A stretch of DNA of 27,259 nt from an uncultured Desulfuromonadales bacterium. Its GTDB lineage: Bacteria > Desulfobacterota > Desulfuromonadia > Desulfuromonadales > Geopsychrobacteraceae. A model generated the notes under the pieces. It made no database searches. It had not been told where the DNA came from and was given only the letters and a program-made list of their open reading frames with translations. This document shows positions 1 through 8,735 of this stretch, piece by piece; the first letter of the stretch is position 1, and the number at the start of each line of letters is the position of its first letter. The DNA is taken from NCBI GenBank assembly GCA_945787295.1, contig CALZHQ010000066.1:1-27259 (forward strand). The letters run 5' to 3'. The position numbers and the translations under genes are program-made.

Positions 1-90
1 CTCTACTATTGGCCGCTCGGAATTGCGCTGTTCGGCGCCCTGCTGCTCGGCTTGGTCGATCAGGCGCGCCAGCGCTGGGGGTGGCGATGA
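1..90 (+). CDS. C-terminal end of a BatA-like VWA membrane protein (5'-partial)
   Basis: The first reading frame is open from base 1 to a TGA at 88-90. It encodes about 29 residues: a hydrophobic segment (WPLGIALFGALLLGLV) followed by a basic tail (QARQRWGWR). A final membrane helix with a short basic cytoplasmic tail is usual for BatA/BatB-type von Willebrand factor A proteins. The stop overlaps the start of the next gene (ATGA at 87-90), which indicates translational coupling. The identity as BatA rests on this position upstream of BatB/C and BatD; the diagnostic VWA domain lies outside the window. Confidence 0.7.
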   Translation, partial: LYYWPLGIALFGALLLGLVDQARQRWGWR

Positions 91-1901
91 ACGAATTCCA
101 TTTCCTGCGTCCCGCTTGGTTCTGGCTGCTGTTGCCGCTGGCGTTGCTGCTGCTCTGGTTTTGGAGAGGGCAGCTGCGCAGCCGCAGCTGGCAGTCGGTC
201 TGTGATCCGCAACTGCTCCCTTACCTGCTGCTGGGGCGCTCGCAACGGCGCGGCAACTGGCCGCTGGCGCTGATTCTGCTCGCCCTGCTGCTGGCAGTCA
301 CAGCTCTGGCCGGACCGGTCTGGGAGCGGCAGCCGCAGCCGCTGTTTCGCCAGCAGTCGGCCCTGGTGCTGCTCTACGATCTCTCCGCCTCGATGTTGGC
401 CGAAGATCTCAAACCGAATCGACTGACACGGGCGCGATTGAAGATCGCCGATATCCTGCGGCAGCGTCGCGAGGGGCAGACTGCGCTGGTGGTCTTTGCC
501 GGTGACGCCTTTACGGTGACGCCGCTGACCGACGACGCCAAGACTATCGCCGCCCTGCTCGACAGTCTGGAGCCGGGGTTGATGCCGGTTTTCGGCAGTC
601 GGCCGGAGCTGGCTATCGCGCGCGGCCGGGAGCTGTTACAGCAGGCCGGAATGGCTGAAGGCGATCTGCTGCTGGTGACCGATGAAGACCAGCCCGAGAG
701 TGCCATGACGGCGGTTGAAGAACTGCGGCGAAACGGCTATCGTCTCTCCGTCCTCGGTGTTGGCACCGCAGAAGGCGCACCGATTCCGTTGCGGGACGGC
801 GGGTTTTTTAAGGATGAAACCGGGCAGCTGGTCTTGCCGCAGCTTAAACCGACCGGTTTGCAACAGCTGGCGCAGGCCGGTGGAGGAAAATACCAGACCC
901 TGCGGGTCGATGATCGGGATATCCGACAATTGCTCAGTCGGCCGTTGCAGGACCGGCTCGACAAGGAACGGCGGCAGAGCGAGCAGGTCGGTGACCGTTG
1001 GCGCGAGGAGGGCGTCTGGCTGCTCTGGCCGTTGGCTCTGTTGGCGGCCTGTGCCTTTCGGCGCGGCTGGCTGACAGTCATCGTTTTTTTCTGGCTGCTG
1101 CCCGCGCCGGTTCAGGCGTTTGACTGGCAGCAGCTCTGGACGCGGCCCGATCAGCAGGGGGCGCAGGCGTTCGAGCAACAGGATTACCAAGCTGCGCAAC
1201 AGCGGTTTGAAGATCATCGCTGGCAAGCCAGCGCCGCCTACCGGGCTGGAGAGTACGCCGGAGCGGTTAAGTTGCTCGAAGCGCCGGAGACGGCGGACGA
1301 TTATTACAACCTCGGTAATGCCTTGGCGAAAAGCGGGCGTTTGGCCGAAGCTCTGAACGCATATAAACAAGCTCTGAAACTCAATCCGGATGACGAGGAT
1401 GCCAGCGAGAATAAGCGGCTGATCGAGGAGACACTCAAAGAGCAAGAGCAGGATCCGCAGTCGCAGCAGGGCGATTCTTCTGAGCAGGATGATGCCAGTT
1501 CGGAAGGAAGCGAGCAGAACCGGCAGCAATCCCAAGACCCACAACAGGAGCGAAGCGAATCCGCTGATGGAGAGCAACAGCAGCAGGATTCGGCCGAGGC
1601 GCCGCAGTCTCCAGCGGAAGACTCTTCCGAAAAGGAACAGCAGCAGGCCGAGGAATCGGGTGAGCAGGAACGTCAGGAAGCGGAAGCTCAATCGGAGTCG
1701 GAAGCGGAAGCTGAGCAGGAAAAAGCCAAGCAGCAACAGGCGGCACAGCACACGGAGTCTGAGCCGCTCAGCGAGGAAGAGCGCGCCACCCAGCAATGGC
1801 TGCAGCGGATTCCGGACGATCCCGGCGGACTGCTGCGGCGGAAGTTTCTTTATCAATACCGTCAGCGTGAGCGACGCTCAGAGAGTGGCAAACAATGGTA
1901 A
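87..1901 (+). CDS. BatB/BatC fusion: VWA domain plus TPR membrane protein
   Basis: The start at 87 was chosen because it overlaps the previous stop as ATGA and begins directly with a membrane segment; the frame is open further upstream but inside the neighbour. The 604-residue product has N-terminal helices (about 8-27 and 58-77), a VWA domain with a MIDAS motif DLSAS at 98-102, a further hydrophobic stretch near 315-350, TPR repeats (YYNLGNALAKSGRLAEAL), and a long Gln/Glu/Ser-rich, probably disordered stretch. It ends in the WLQRIPDDPGGLLRRKF motif seen in VWA-TPR Bat proteins. In Bacteroides-type operons BatB and BatC are separate; here they are one polypeptide. Bat proteins are linked to aerotolerance and envelope stress, but their biochemical role is not settled. 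Confidence 0.88.
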   Translation: MNEFHFLRPAWFWLLLPLALLLLWFWRGQLRSRSWQSVCDPQLLPYLLLGRSQRRGNWPLALILLALLLAVTALAGPVWERQPQPLFRQQSALVLLYDLSASMLAEDLKPNRLTRARLKIADILRQRREGQTALVVFAGDAFTVTPLTDDAKTIAALLDSLEPGLMPVFGSRPELAIARGRELLQQAGMAEGDLLLVTDEDQPESAMTAVEELRRNGYRLSVLGVGTAEGAPIPLRDGGFFKDETGQLVLPQLKPTGLQQLAQAGGGKYQTLRVDDRDIRQLLSRPLQDRLDKERRQSEQVGDRWREEGVWLLWPLALLAACAFRRGWLTVIVFFWLLPAPVQAFDWQQLWTRPDQQGAQAFEQQDYQAAQQRFEDHRWQASAAYRAGEYAGAVKLLEAPETADDYYNLGNALAKSGRLAEALNAYKQALKLNPDDEDASENKRLIEETLKEQEQDPQSQQGDSSEQDDASSEGSEQNRQQSQDPQQERSESADGEQQQQDSAEAPQSPAEDSSEKEQQQAEESGEQERQEAEAQSESEAEAEQEKAKQQQAAQHTESEPLSEEERATQQWLQRIPDDPGGLLRRKFLYQYRQRERRSESGKQW

Positions 1902-3598
1902 TGCGTGGGTTGAAATTATGTCTGTTGCTGGTCCTGGCGGTTTCCGTTGTGGCGTCGCAGGCAGCGGAGCTGAAAGCGATCCCGGATCGAACCCGGGTCG
2001 GTTTGGAGGAGAGTTTCACCCTGGAGTTACGGGTGATCGGCAGCGTTGATGGCGAGCCCGACTTGAGCGTGCTGGAGCGGGACTTCGAGGTGCTCGGCCG
2101 GTCCCAGTCGTCGCAGATTCAGATCGTCAACGGCGAGATCAACCGGACCGCCAGCTGGAGGATCGCCCTGCTGCCGCGTGGCGCCGGACGCAAACAGATT
2201 CCGCCGCTCTGTATCGACGGCGAATGCAGCGATTCGGTGGCGATTGAGGTGTTGCCGGGCGGACAGAAACAGGGTTCGATGGCTGGCGGCCAGGATCTGC
2301 TGCTTGAAGTCAGCGCCGAGCCGGAGCGGGTGTACGTTCAGGCGCAGCTGCTCTACAGGGTGCGGATCTTGACCCGGCTTAATATTCTGCAGGCCGCAAT
2401 TGGCGATCCGCAGCCGACCGGGGTCGAGGCGGTGGTGCAGCAGCTCGGCGAAGACCGGCAGTACGAAACCCGGCGCGACGGGGTGCTGTATCGTGCGATC
2501 GAGCGGCTATACGCCATCTTCCCCCAGCAGAGCGGGACATTGACTATCCCGCCACTGCGCCTCGATGCGCAGGTCAGCGCCGGCGGACGCAGATCCTTCG
2601 ATCCTTTCGGACGCGAGTCCCGGCAGTTGCGCAGACGCTCTGAAGAACTCAGCCTCGAAGTGTTACCGGCGGAGGATGCCGCCGGTCGCTCCTGGCTGCC
2701 GGCCACAGAATTGCGGCTGACGGACGATTGGCAGTCCCGCCCGCCGCAGCTGACCGTCGGCGAACCGGCCACCCGGACCTTGACTCTGCAGGCTGTTGGG
2801 TTACCGGCAGCGCAATTGCCGCAGCTTGAACTGTCGGTGCCCGCGGAGTTCAAGAGTTACCCGGATCAACCGAACCGGCATGAGCAGATCGGTGCGCAGG
2901 GGATTGTCGGATCGCTGGAGCAGAAACTGGCGCTGGTGCCGACCCGACCGGGGCGCTTCCGCCTGCCGGAAATCAGTATCGAATGGTGGGACCTGACGGC
3001 TGAGCGCTGGCGGCAGGCCCGACTGCCGGAGGTAGAAGTTGAAGTGCTCGCCGCCGCCGAGCAGCCTGCCGTCGTTATTCCGCCTCCGGTTCAACCGCAG
3101 ATGGAGGTGCCTGCAGAAACTGCCCCGGTTGGTGTTCCGTTGGCACCGGTTGATGACAGTGCCCGCTTCTGGCCCTGGCTGAGCCTGGCGCTGGGTCTCG
3201 GTTGGTTGCTGACCTTGGTATTGCTGCTGCGGGTTTATGCCGTCCAGCGTCGGGCGGAGAGGGTGGCGGCGACTGAACAACAGACGCAGCCCTGTTTGAA
3301 GGCGGCCCGACGGGATCTGTTCCGGGTTTTGCCAGAAAGGGACCCTGTGCAGGTGCGTGCCGCGCTGTTGGCCTGGGGGGAGGCGCTCGATCCTGTGGCA
3401 CGCCCGGTCAATCTGGAACAGCTGGCGGAGCTGTGTGGCGATCCCCTGGCGCAGCAGCTGGAAGCCTTCAGTCGTTGTTGTTACAGCCGCTCGGCCGGTG
3501 ACTGGGATGCTGAAACTCTGCGGAATGCCGTCATGCAGGTCGAGCGGCAGCGGGCCGCGAAACCGGTGCGGGAACTGCCGTCGTTCTACCCGGGATAA
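1895..3598 (+). CDS. batD: BatD-like oxygen-tolerance protein
   Basis: The 567-residue product has a signal peptide (KLCLLLVLAVSVVASQA), a long extracytoplasmic part made of beta-rich repeats (FTLELRVIG, LYRVRILTR, RIALLPRGAG types) and one membrane helix near 425-447 (WPWLSLALGLGWLLTLVLLL), followed by a cytoplasmic tail of about 110 residues. This is the BatD family layout. It overlaps the upstream BatB/C gene. The start could be the ATG at 1895 or the one at 1901, which gives a TAATG overlap; both lead into the same signal peptide. No clear terminator lies between its stop and the convergent gene at 3636. Confidence 0.88.
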   Translation: MVMRGLKLCLLLVLAVSVVASQAAELKAIPDRTRVGLEESFTLELRVIGSVDGEPDLSVLERDFEVLGRSQSSQIQIVNGEINRTASWRIALLPRGAGRKQIPPLCIDGECSDSVAIEVLPGGQKQGSMAGGQDLLLEVSAEPERVYVQAQLLYRVRILTRLNILQAAIGDPQPTGVEAVVQQLGEDRQYETRRDGVLYRAIERLYAIFPQQSGTLTIPPLRLDAQVSAGGRRSFDPFGRESRQLRRRSEELSLEVLPAEDAAGRSWLPATELRLTDDWQSRPPQLTVGEPATRTLTLQAVGLPAAQLPQLELSVPAEFKSYPDQPNRHEQIGAQGIVGSLEQKLALVPTRPGRFRLPEISIEWWDLTAERWRQARLPEVEVEVLAAAEQPAVVIPPPVQPQMEVPAETAPVGVPLAPVDDSARFWPWLSLALGLGWLLTLVLLLRVYAVQRRAERVAATEQQTQPCLKAARRDLFRVLPERDPVQVRAALLAWGEALDPVARPVNLEQLAELCGDPLAQQLEAFSRCCYSRSAGDWDAETLRNAVMQVERQRAAKPVRELPSFYPG

Positions 3599-3635
3599 GG
3601 CCGAAGTTTCGGAGGAGTTCTGAGGGGGAGGTCGG

Positions 3636-4145
3636 CTAGAGTGGCACCCGGTGTACAATCGCCGATATGGTCGCCCCCAACAGGCCGAAAAGCAGCGCCC
3701 AAAGGCCGTTGCGGATCAGCCCGTATTTTCGGGTCAGCCGATGGGTGCCAAGATAATAGATTTCGTGCAGGTAGGCATCATAGAGTTTGTCTCTGTCGGT
3801 AATCGTCTCTTTGAAGCGGTGTTTAAATTCATCCTCGGACAGATCAGCAAAAGAACGGAAGTAGAACAGGTTGGTGTGATCGCTGACATGCAACGGCGGA
3901 ATGATCGCCAGAATCGAAAAGACCACCGCCAGCAATCCCGAGCCGGCCAGCAGCAGGGTGGTCGGCAGATGCAGCTTGTCGTACTGGGTGAGGGTGATGG
4001 TGATCACAAGGGATGAAGCGGTCATGATCATCGAGGCCTTGGAGTCGGCCATCTTGTTCAGGGTCATGTGCTTGGACAGGTTGGCGCGCAGGGCGTTGCT
4101 GGCCATTAGCCGGGGGATGATCGGTTCCTCAGGAATGTCAGCCAT
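3636..4145 (-). CDS. PycTM/DUF5706-like membrane protein (Pycsar-effector-type domain)
   Basis: This 169-residue protein has the pattern of the DUF5706 family, now called the Pycsar effector transmembrane domain. It shows an N-terminal helix ending in LNKMADSKASMIM, two membrane helices (about 45-60 and 65-85) ending in PP, an NLFYFRSFADLSEDEF block, an amphipathic stretch with IYYLGTHRLTRKYGLI, and a last membrane helix. In Pycsar systems such proteins respond to cCMP or cUMP and damage the membrane. Here the usual neighbouring pyrimidine cyclase is absent, so a defence role is uncertain; stand-alone family members exist. The start was set at the ATG at 4145 because AAAAGGAG precedes it; a GTG one codon earlier (4148) is equally possible. 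Confidence 0.72.
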   Translation of the reverse strand: MADIPEEPIIPRLMASNALRANLSKHMTLNKMADSKASMIMTASSLVITITLTQYDKLHLPTTLLLAGSGLLAVVFSILAIIPPLHVSDHTNLFYFRSFADLSEDEFKHRFKETITDRDKLYDAYLHEIYYLGTHRLTRKYGLIRNGLWALLFGLLGATISAIVHRVPL

Positions 4146-4290
4146 CACGCAGACTCCTTTTACGTATTTGCCTTCAGCTGCAGAAAAAATGGACTATAGC
4201 ACAAATGGATTGATTAATGATTCGGAGATGTTTAGCACAGCTGGGCTATGGGGCTGGTTAGCTCAAAGGGGCAAGGGCTGACAATTGTGA

Positions 4291-4587
4291 TTATTGGGCC
4301 TTGCTCAAATGTGGATCTGTTTCGGCAAGCGGACTATCGGCATCGGTATTGATAAAGTACGCCATGCACTCTTCATAACGCTCCTGCTCGTCCACTTCTG
4401 CAGTCATCATGCACTCTTCATAACGCTCCTGCTCGTCCACTTCTGCAGTCATGTCACGGGCGTGTTCACGGCAGTGTTGATCGAACTCAGCATAGAGGGC
4501 GGTCAGCTTGGTTTGCTCCTGACTCGTCGCACAGGCGGTTATCAACAATAAAAGGGTCAGTGCAATTCCGCATGCAATACCTTTCAT
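4291..4587 (-). CDS. small predicted lipoprotein with internal 15-residue duplication
   Basis: The start at 4587 was preferred over the longer frame (to 4704) because it opens on a lipoprotein signal peptide, MKGIACGIALTLLLLITAC, with a lipobox ending I-T-A-C, and GGGAGGGG lies just upstream. The mature part is short and acidic (98 residues with signal) with regularly placed Cys residues. The block MTAEVDEQERYEEC occurs twice in tandem, so the two copies contribute paired Cys. The family is not recognised. It is divergent from the threonine ammonia-lyase gene and lies upstream of the PycTM-like gene on the same strand, with 145 bases between them. Confidence 0.72.
   Translation of the reverse strand: MKGIACGIALTLLLLITACATSQEQTKLTALYAEFDQHCREHARDMTAEVDEQERYEECMMTAEVDEQERYEECMAYFINTDADSPLAETDPHLSKAQ
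4363..4452. repeat. perfect 2 x 45-bp tandem duplication inside the lipoprotein gene
   Basis: Bases 4363-4407 and 4408-4452 are identical over 45 bp. The unit begins CATGCACTCTTCATAACG and ends CTGCAGTCAT on the + strand. The length is a multiple of three, so the frame is kept and 15 residues are repeated. Identity at every base, including third codon positions, points to a very recent duplication. Confidence 0.95.
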
Positions 4588-4766
4588 AGAGGTACCCCTC
4601 CCTTCCTGTTGCCCGTTGCCCCTTAAAGTGACTGTATCACTTCCCGAGCCGCTGGCAAGGGAAACTGAATAATTGTCTTCAAGTACGGTCTGTTGTCCAG
4701 GCATGCGGGAATAAAAACCTGTGCTAAGCTTGTAGCTTCTGAATTAATAAGACTTGGAGGTGAGGC

Positions 4767-5978
4767 ATGCTGACACGCCAACAGATCGAGCTTGCTGCGG
4801 AAAACCTTACCGGCCAGGTGCGCTGGACAGAGCTGATTCACTCCCCCTATTATTCCAAAAGTCTGGGGGTGCCACTTTATTTCAAGTGTGAAAACCTTCA
4901 GCATACCGGCTCCTTCAAGATTCGCGGCGCCTACCACTTTCTGTCACAACAATCTCCACAACAACTGGCTGCCGGAGTGATCACCGCTTCGGCGGGCAAC
5001 CATGCCCAGGGGCTGGCCTGTGCCGCCCAGCTGCTCGATTGCCCGTGCCGGGTGGTGATGCCGGAAGGGACACCACTGGCCAAGGAGTTGGCAACTCTCG
5101 AATACGGTGCTGAAGTAGAGATGTATGGCACCAGCTTTGACGAGGCTGTGGGCCGGGCTCGCGAGCTTGCCGAAGAACGAGAGCTGCTTTACGTCTCCGC
5201 TTTTGACCATGAGCTGATCATGGCCGGTCAGGGGACCATCGGTCTGGAAATTCTGCAGGACCTGCCGGAAGTTGAAACGGTCCTTGTGCCGATCGGCGGC
5301 GGCGGGCTGATTGCCGGGGTGGCGACGGCGATTTGCGAACATAAGCCGGATGTGCGGGTCATCGGTGTCGAAGCGGCCTGTGTGGCCAGCGCGCAACTGG
5401 CCAGGCGCAAAGGGAAGCCGGCCAAGGTGTCGGCCAAGTGTCATTCCCTGGCTGACGGAATCGCTGTCAAGCAGATTGGGGAATTAACTTTCCCGGTGAT
5501 GGAACGTTATGTCGATGAGATTGTTACCGTTGAAGAAGAGGCGATCGCCATGGCGATTGTCAACCTGATGGAGCGGGGCAAATTGGTGGTCGAAGGCTCG
5601 GGAGCTGTCGGTTTGGCAGCCATGCTGTTCGGCCATAAGACGCTTCAAAGGGGGAAGACCGTCTGTCTGCTGTCCGGCGGCAATCTTGATGTGCAGACCA
5701 TGTCCCGGGTTGTGGAGCGGGGGATGCTGGCAGAAGGGCGCTACCTCAAGTTGCGTCTGGAGATGATCGATATGCCGGGAGCCCTGGCGCGCTTAACCCA
5801 GGTCCTCAGCGAGATCGGGGCCAATATTTTCCAGGTCAGTCACGATCGTCACAAGTCGTCATTGCCTCTCGGTGAGGCCGAGGTGATTATCGACCTGGAG
5901 ACTCGCGGGCCTGGGCATATTCAGGAAGTGTTGCTTGTCCTCGAAGAGGAAGGCTATCGGCCGGAAGTGTTACGGTGA
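4767..5978 (+). CDS. ilvA: threonine ammonia-lyase with ACT domain
   Basis: This PLP enzyme deaminates threonine to 2-oxobutanoate, the first step of isoleucine synthesis, and usually also acts on serine. The 403-residue length with a single C-terminal ACT domain matches the short form. The PLP lysine lies in SFKIRGA (Lys51), the phosphate-binding loop is GGGGLIAG, and CLLSGGN comes later. The ACT domain starts near 325 (LKLRLEMIDMPGALARL). A strong ribosome binding site, GGAGGTGAGG, precedes the ATG at 4767. The gene is monocistronic and its last 9 bases overlap the end of the convergent kinase gene. Isoleucine control through the ACT domain is likely but cannot be read from sequence. Confidence 0.93.
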   Translation: MLTRQQIELAAENLTGQVRWTELIHSPYYSKSLGVPLYFKCENLQHTGSFKIRGAYHFLSQQSPQQLAAGVITASAGNHAQGLACAAQLLDCPCRVVMPEGTPLAKELATLEYGAEVEMYGTSFDEAVGRARELAEERELLYVSAFDHELIMAGQGTIGLEILQDLPEVETVLVPIGGGGLIAGVATAICEHKPDVRVIGVEAACVASAQLARRKGKPAKVSAKCHSLADGIAVKQIGELTFPVMERYVDEIVTVEEEAIAMAIVNLMERGKLVVEGSGAVGLAAMLFGHKTLQRGKTVCLLSGGNLDVQTMSRVVERGMLAEGRYLKLRLEMIDMPGALARLTQVLSEIGANIFQVSHDRHKSSLPLGEAEVIIDLETRGPGHIQEVLLVLEEEGYRPEVLR

Positions 5979-8651
5979 GTGGCGGGTTGTTGCACCAGTT
6001 TTGTTCGCTATGGGAGCATCCAGGGCCTGCCGTACAGTTTGGGCCAGAGCCCGCATGTCAACCGGTTTCATCTGCAGTACGTGAATGCCGCGCTCGGCGC
6101 TTTCACGCGCAAGCTGTTCCGAATGGTGCCCGCTGCAAAGGATGATAGGGAGTATCGGTTTGATTCGGCGCAGCTCGGACGCCAGTTCGGTACCGAGCAT
6201 TTCAGGCATGGTTTGATCGGTGATAACCAGGTCGAAGTGCTCCGGGGTCGCTGTAAATAGGCGTAGAGCTGCAGTGCTGCTTGAGGTGCTGGTTACCTGG
6301 TAGCCCTGAAGTTCCAACATCTCCACACAGGCACTTGCCAGTCCCTCTTCATCGTCGACGAATAGAATATTTTCATGCCCAGACGGTAGCTCATCTTTTC
6401 TCGACTCTGCGATGACTGGACGGTCGCCTGCTGAAATTGGGACCCAGAGAGTGAAGGTACTGCCTTTGTTTAGTCTGCTGTTGACAGTAATGAAGCCATT
6501 GTGTTTTTTCACTAGACCGTGAACGACCGATAGGCCCATCCCTGTTCCGTCACCAGCCGGCTTGGTGGTGAAAAAGGGATCGAAAATTTTAGAGATGGTT
6601 TCGGCCGACATTCCTGAGCCGTTATCTTTGACAGAGAGCTGGGCATAGGATCCGGCTGGCCAATCCGCTTCAGGAGGGGGAACCGTAGTGTAATCGACCT
6701 TTTTCAGGCCAATCTCCAGCACACCTTTGCCGTCCATGGCGTGGGCTGCGTTGGTGCAGAGGTTAATCAGAATCTGTTGTAGCTGGGTCTTGTCAGCATC
6801 AATCAGAAGTTCGTCCGCATCCTCAGCATAGGATGTCTGAATGTCGATAGAGCTTGGGAAAGTCGCGATGAGCAACTCCAGGCTTTCTTCTATGCATCTT
6901 TGCACTTGCACTGGGGCCAGGGTTACTTTCTCCTGCCGGCTGTAAGTCAGGATCTGTCTGACGAGTTCCACGGCTCTGGTCGCGGCTTGTTTGATCTGGC
7001 TGACATTTTTCTCGATCCCCTGCCCGCCGGTTAGCTTCTGTTCGACCAGGTGAAGATGACCGAGGATCGCTGCCAGCAGATTGTTGAAATCATGAGCTAT
7101 GCCGCCCGCCAGGGTGCCGATCGCCTCCATTTTTTGCGCGTGTTGCAGCTGCTCTTCCAGCCGCTTTTGGTCGGACAGGTCAATGTCGATTCCCCCGACG
7201 GCAAAAACATCACCGGAAGAATCGTGAACAGGAAATTTGGTGATCAGGACATCATGCAACTTCCCTGTATGGTCGGGGACCCGCGTGAGTTGTTCCACTC
7301 GCCGACCGGAGGCAAAAACCTCTTTAACTTGGGCCAGATAGTTGGCCGTGCAGTGTTGGGAGAGCAGCTCGGTGCTGCTTTTCCCGATAGCCTCTTCCGG
7401 GTGCAGGTTGTGCAATTCCTGAAATGCGCGATTGAGCATCAGGTAACGACCTTCGGAATCGCATAAATAGATCGGTGTTGGCGATGCTTCGATGATCGTG
7501 CGGAAGGTTTTCAGCTGGAGGTTCGAGCTTTGAAGTTCCTCGGTGTGTCGCATGATTTTTGAAGCCATGCGGTTGAATGTTTCCGCCAGTGCCATCAGTT
7601 CTTTCCCGCCATGAATCGAGAGACGGTGCTGGTAGTCCCCCTGCTCAATTTTTGTCGCGGCATCGGCGATCTGGTCGAGCGGCACCGCAATTTTGCGGAA
7701 GAGAAGCAGGGCTGCGCCTGCCGTCAGGGCACAGAATATGATGCCTATGGCAATCAATATGTTCGCGGTCTCTTTTACCGGGGCCATGATGATGCCGGTT
7801 TTTGCCGTGGCCAGGATCGACCAGTCGAGAGCGCGGTTTTCGCCGAACTCGGCAAGGTCGATGTAGCTGGCCGTGAGCTGATCTCCCATTCGATCGACAT
7901 AGTTGAAGTGTCCCTCTGCCCCCGGAGTCGCTAAAAAGCTTAATATGTCAGGGTGTCTGTCGAGGTCGGGAAAGAGCTGCGGTGACTGCAGATCTTTCTG
8001 GTCAGAGATAACGATGCTGCCATCGTTACGCACCACGTAAATATGCTTTCCACCGGCCAGAAGTTGTCCGAACTCGGTCACGATCTGTTTGAGCTTCACC
8101 AGGGAGAGTTCGATAAGCAGGTATCTGTTCGCCTGGTTTGGCGAGTGAGAGACAACAGGGGTCAGCAGGAGAATGCCCGCGCCCTCGTTGGTGTCCAGTT
8201 CTGTCGTTTCCATGACGTAGACGTTCTTCTGCTTCGCCTTTCTGGCCGCTGCAAACAGCTCCTGGATCGGTGGATAGTTGTCCCAGATAAAACGGTTCAG
8301 ACCAGTTTCTTCGCCGGAGTGGGCGATGATCCTGCCGGTTCGGTCGAGCAGGTCAATTTCCGAAATCCACTCACTATCAGAGGCGAGGGTTCCCAAATAA
8401 TGATTTATCGAGAGCAGGTTTGGGCTCAACAGGCGCTCGGCATGTGATAGTAGCCGGGCGTCGGTGACGCGCTGTGTGACGAAGCGATCGATGTCGTTGC
8501 CTACCAGGCGGGCCTTGGCCTCAAGATCTTCGGCCAGAGCTGTTTCTAGTGGCCGGGTAAACTGATAGGTGTTTAGATAGTGAAAGGCGCAGAATGAAAT
8601 CAGGATAGGACATGTGGCCAATAGCGCCAGTTTGGTTTTGAGTGATAGCAT
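5970..8651 (-). CDS. hybrid sensor histidine kinase (Cache-HAMP-PAS-HisKA-HATPase-REC)
   Basis: The 893-residue protein has a first membrane helix (8-28), a periplasmic double-Cache-like sensor region (about 35-290), a second helix (296-318), HAMP (about 318-370), PAS (385-495), a HisKA block GGIAHDFNNLL with His520, an HATPase domain (NGSGMS, GTGMGLSVVHG), and a C-terminal receiver domain with Asp812 in VITDQTMP. There is no DNA-binding output, so the receiver either passes phosphate on or tunes the kinase. GGGAG lies 5 bases before the ATG at 8651. It follows the adenosyltransferase gene on the same strand by 84 bases and no response regulator gene is adjacent, so its partner is unknown. 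Confidence 0.9.
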   Translation of the reverse strand: MLSLKTKLALLATCPILISFCAFHYLNTYQFTRPLETALAEDLEAKARLVGNDIDRFVTQRVTDARLLSHAERLLSPNLLSINHYLGTLASDSEWISEIDLLDRTGRIIAHSGEETGLNRFIWDNYPPIQELFAAARKAKQKNVYVMETTELDTNEGAGILLLTPVVSHSPNQANRYLLIELSLVKLKQIVTEFGQLLAGGKHIYVVRNDGSIVISDQKDLQSPQLFPDLDRHPDILSFLATPGAEGHFNYVDRMGDQLTASYIDLAEFGENRALDWSILATAKTGIIMAPVKETANILIAIGIIFCALTAGAALLLFRKIAVPLDQIADAATKIEQGDYQHRLSIHGGKELMALAETFNRMASKIMRHTEELQSSNLQLKTFRTIIEASPTPIYLCDSEGRYLMLNRAFQELHNLHPEEAIGKSSTELLSQHCTANYLAQVKEVFASGRRVEQLTRVPDHTGKLHDVLITKFPVHDSSGDVFAVGGIDIDLSDQKRLEEQLQHAQKMEAIGTLAGGIAHDFNNLLAAILGHLHLVEQKLTGGQGIEKNVSQIKQAATRAVELVRQILTYSRQEKVTLAPVQVQRCIEESLELLIATFPSSIDIQTSYAEDADELLIDADKTQLQQILINLCTNAAHAMDGKGVLEIGLKKVDYTTVPPPEADWPAGSYAQLSVKDNGSGMSAETISKIFDPFFTTKPAGDGTGMGLSVVHGLVKKHNGFITVNSRLNKGSTFTLWVPISAGDRPVIAESRKDELPSGHENILFVDDEEGLASACVEMLELQGYQVTSTSSSTAALRLFTATPEHFDLVITDQTMPEMLGTELASELRRIKPILPIILCSGHHSEQLARESAERGIHVLQMKPVDMRALAQTVRQALDAPIANKTGATTRHSP

Positions 8652-8735
8652 GCGGCTCCCGTGAAAGTCTTTCCGTCAGCCAGGATGTTAATGCATGTTA
8701 ATTGGTGTGTGAAGTAAAAAATGCACCGCTCTCTT

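Noticed and set aside
636..1856. Long antisense frame (406 codons) opposite the BatB/C gene
   Set aside because: Its Leu/Arg-rich translation is the mirror of the Gln/Glu-rich repeats of the real gene and shows no domain.
4363..4452. CRISPR-like array
   Set aside because: Two directly adjacent identical units without spacers, lying in frame inside a gene; it is a tandem duplication.
3636..4587. Complete Pycsar defence operon
   Set aside because: No nucleotide cyclase is encoded beside the PycTM-like protein; the neighbour is a lipoprotein.
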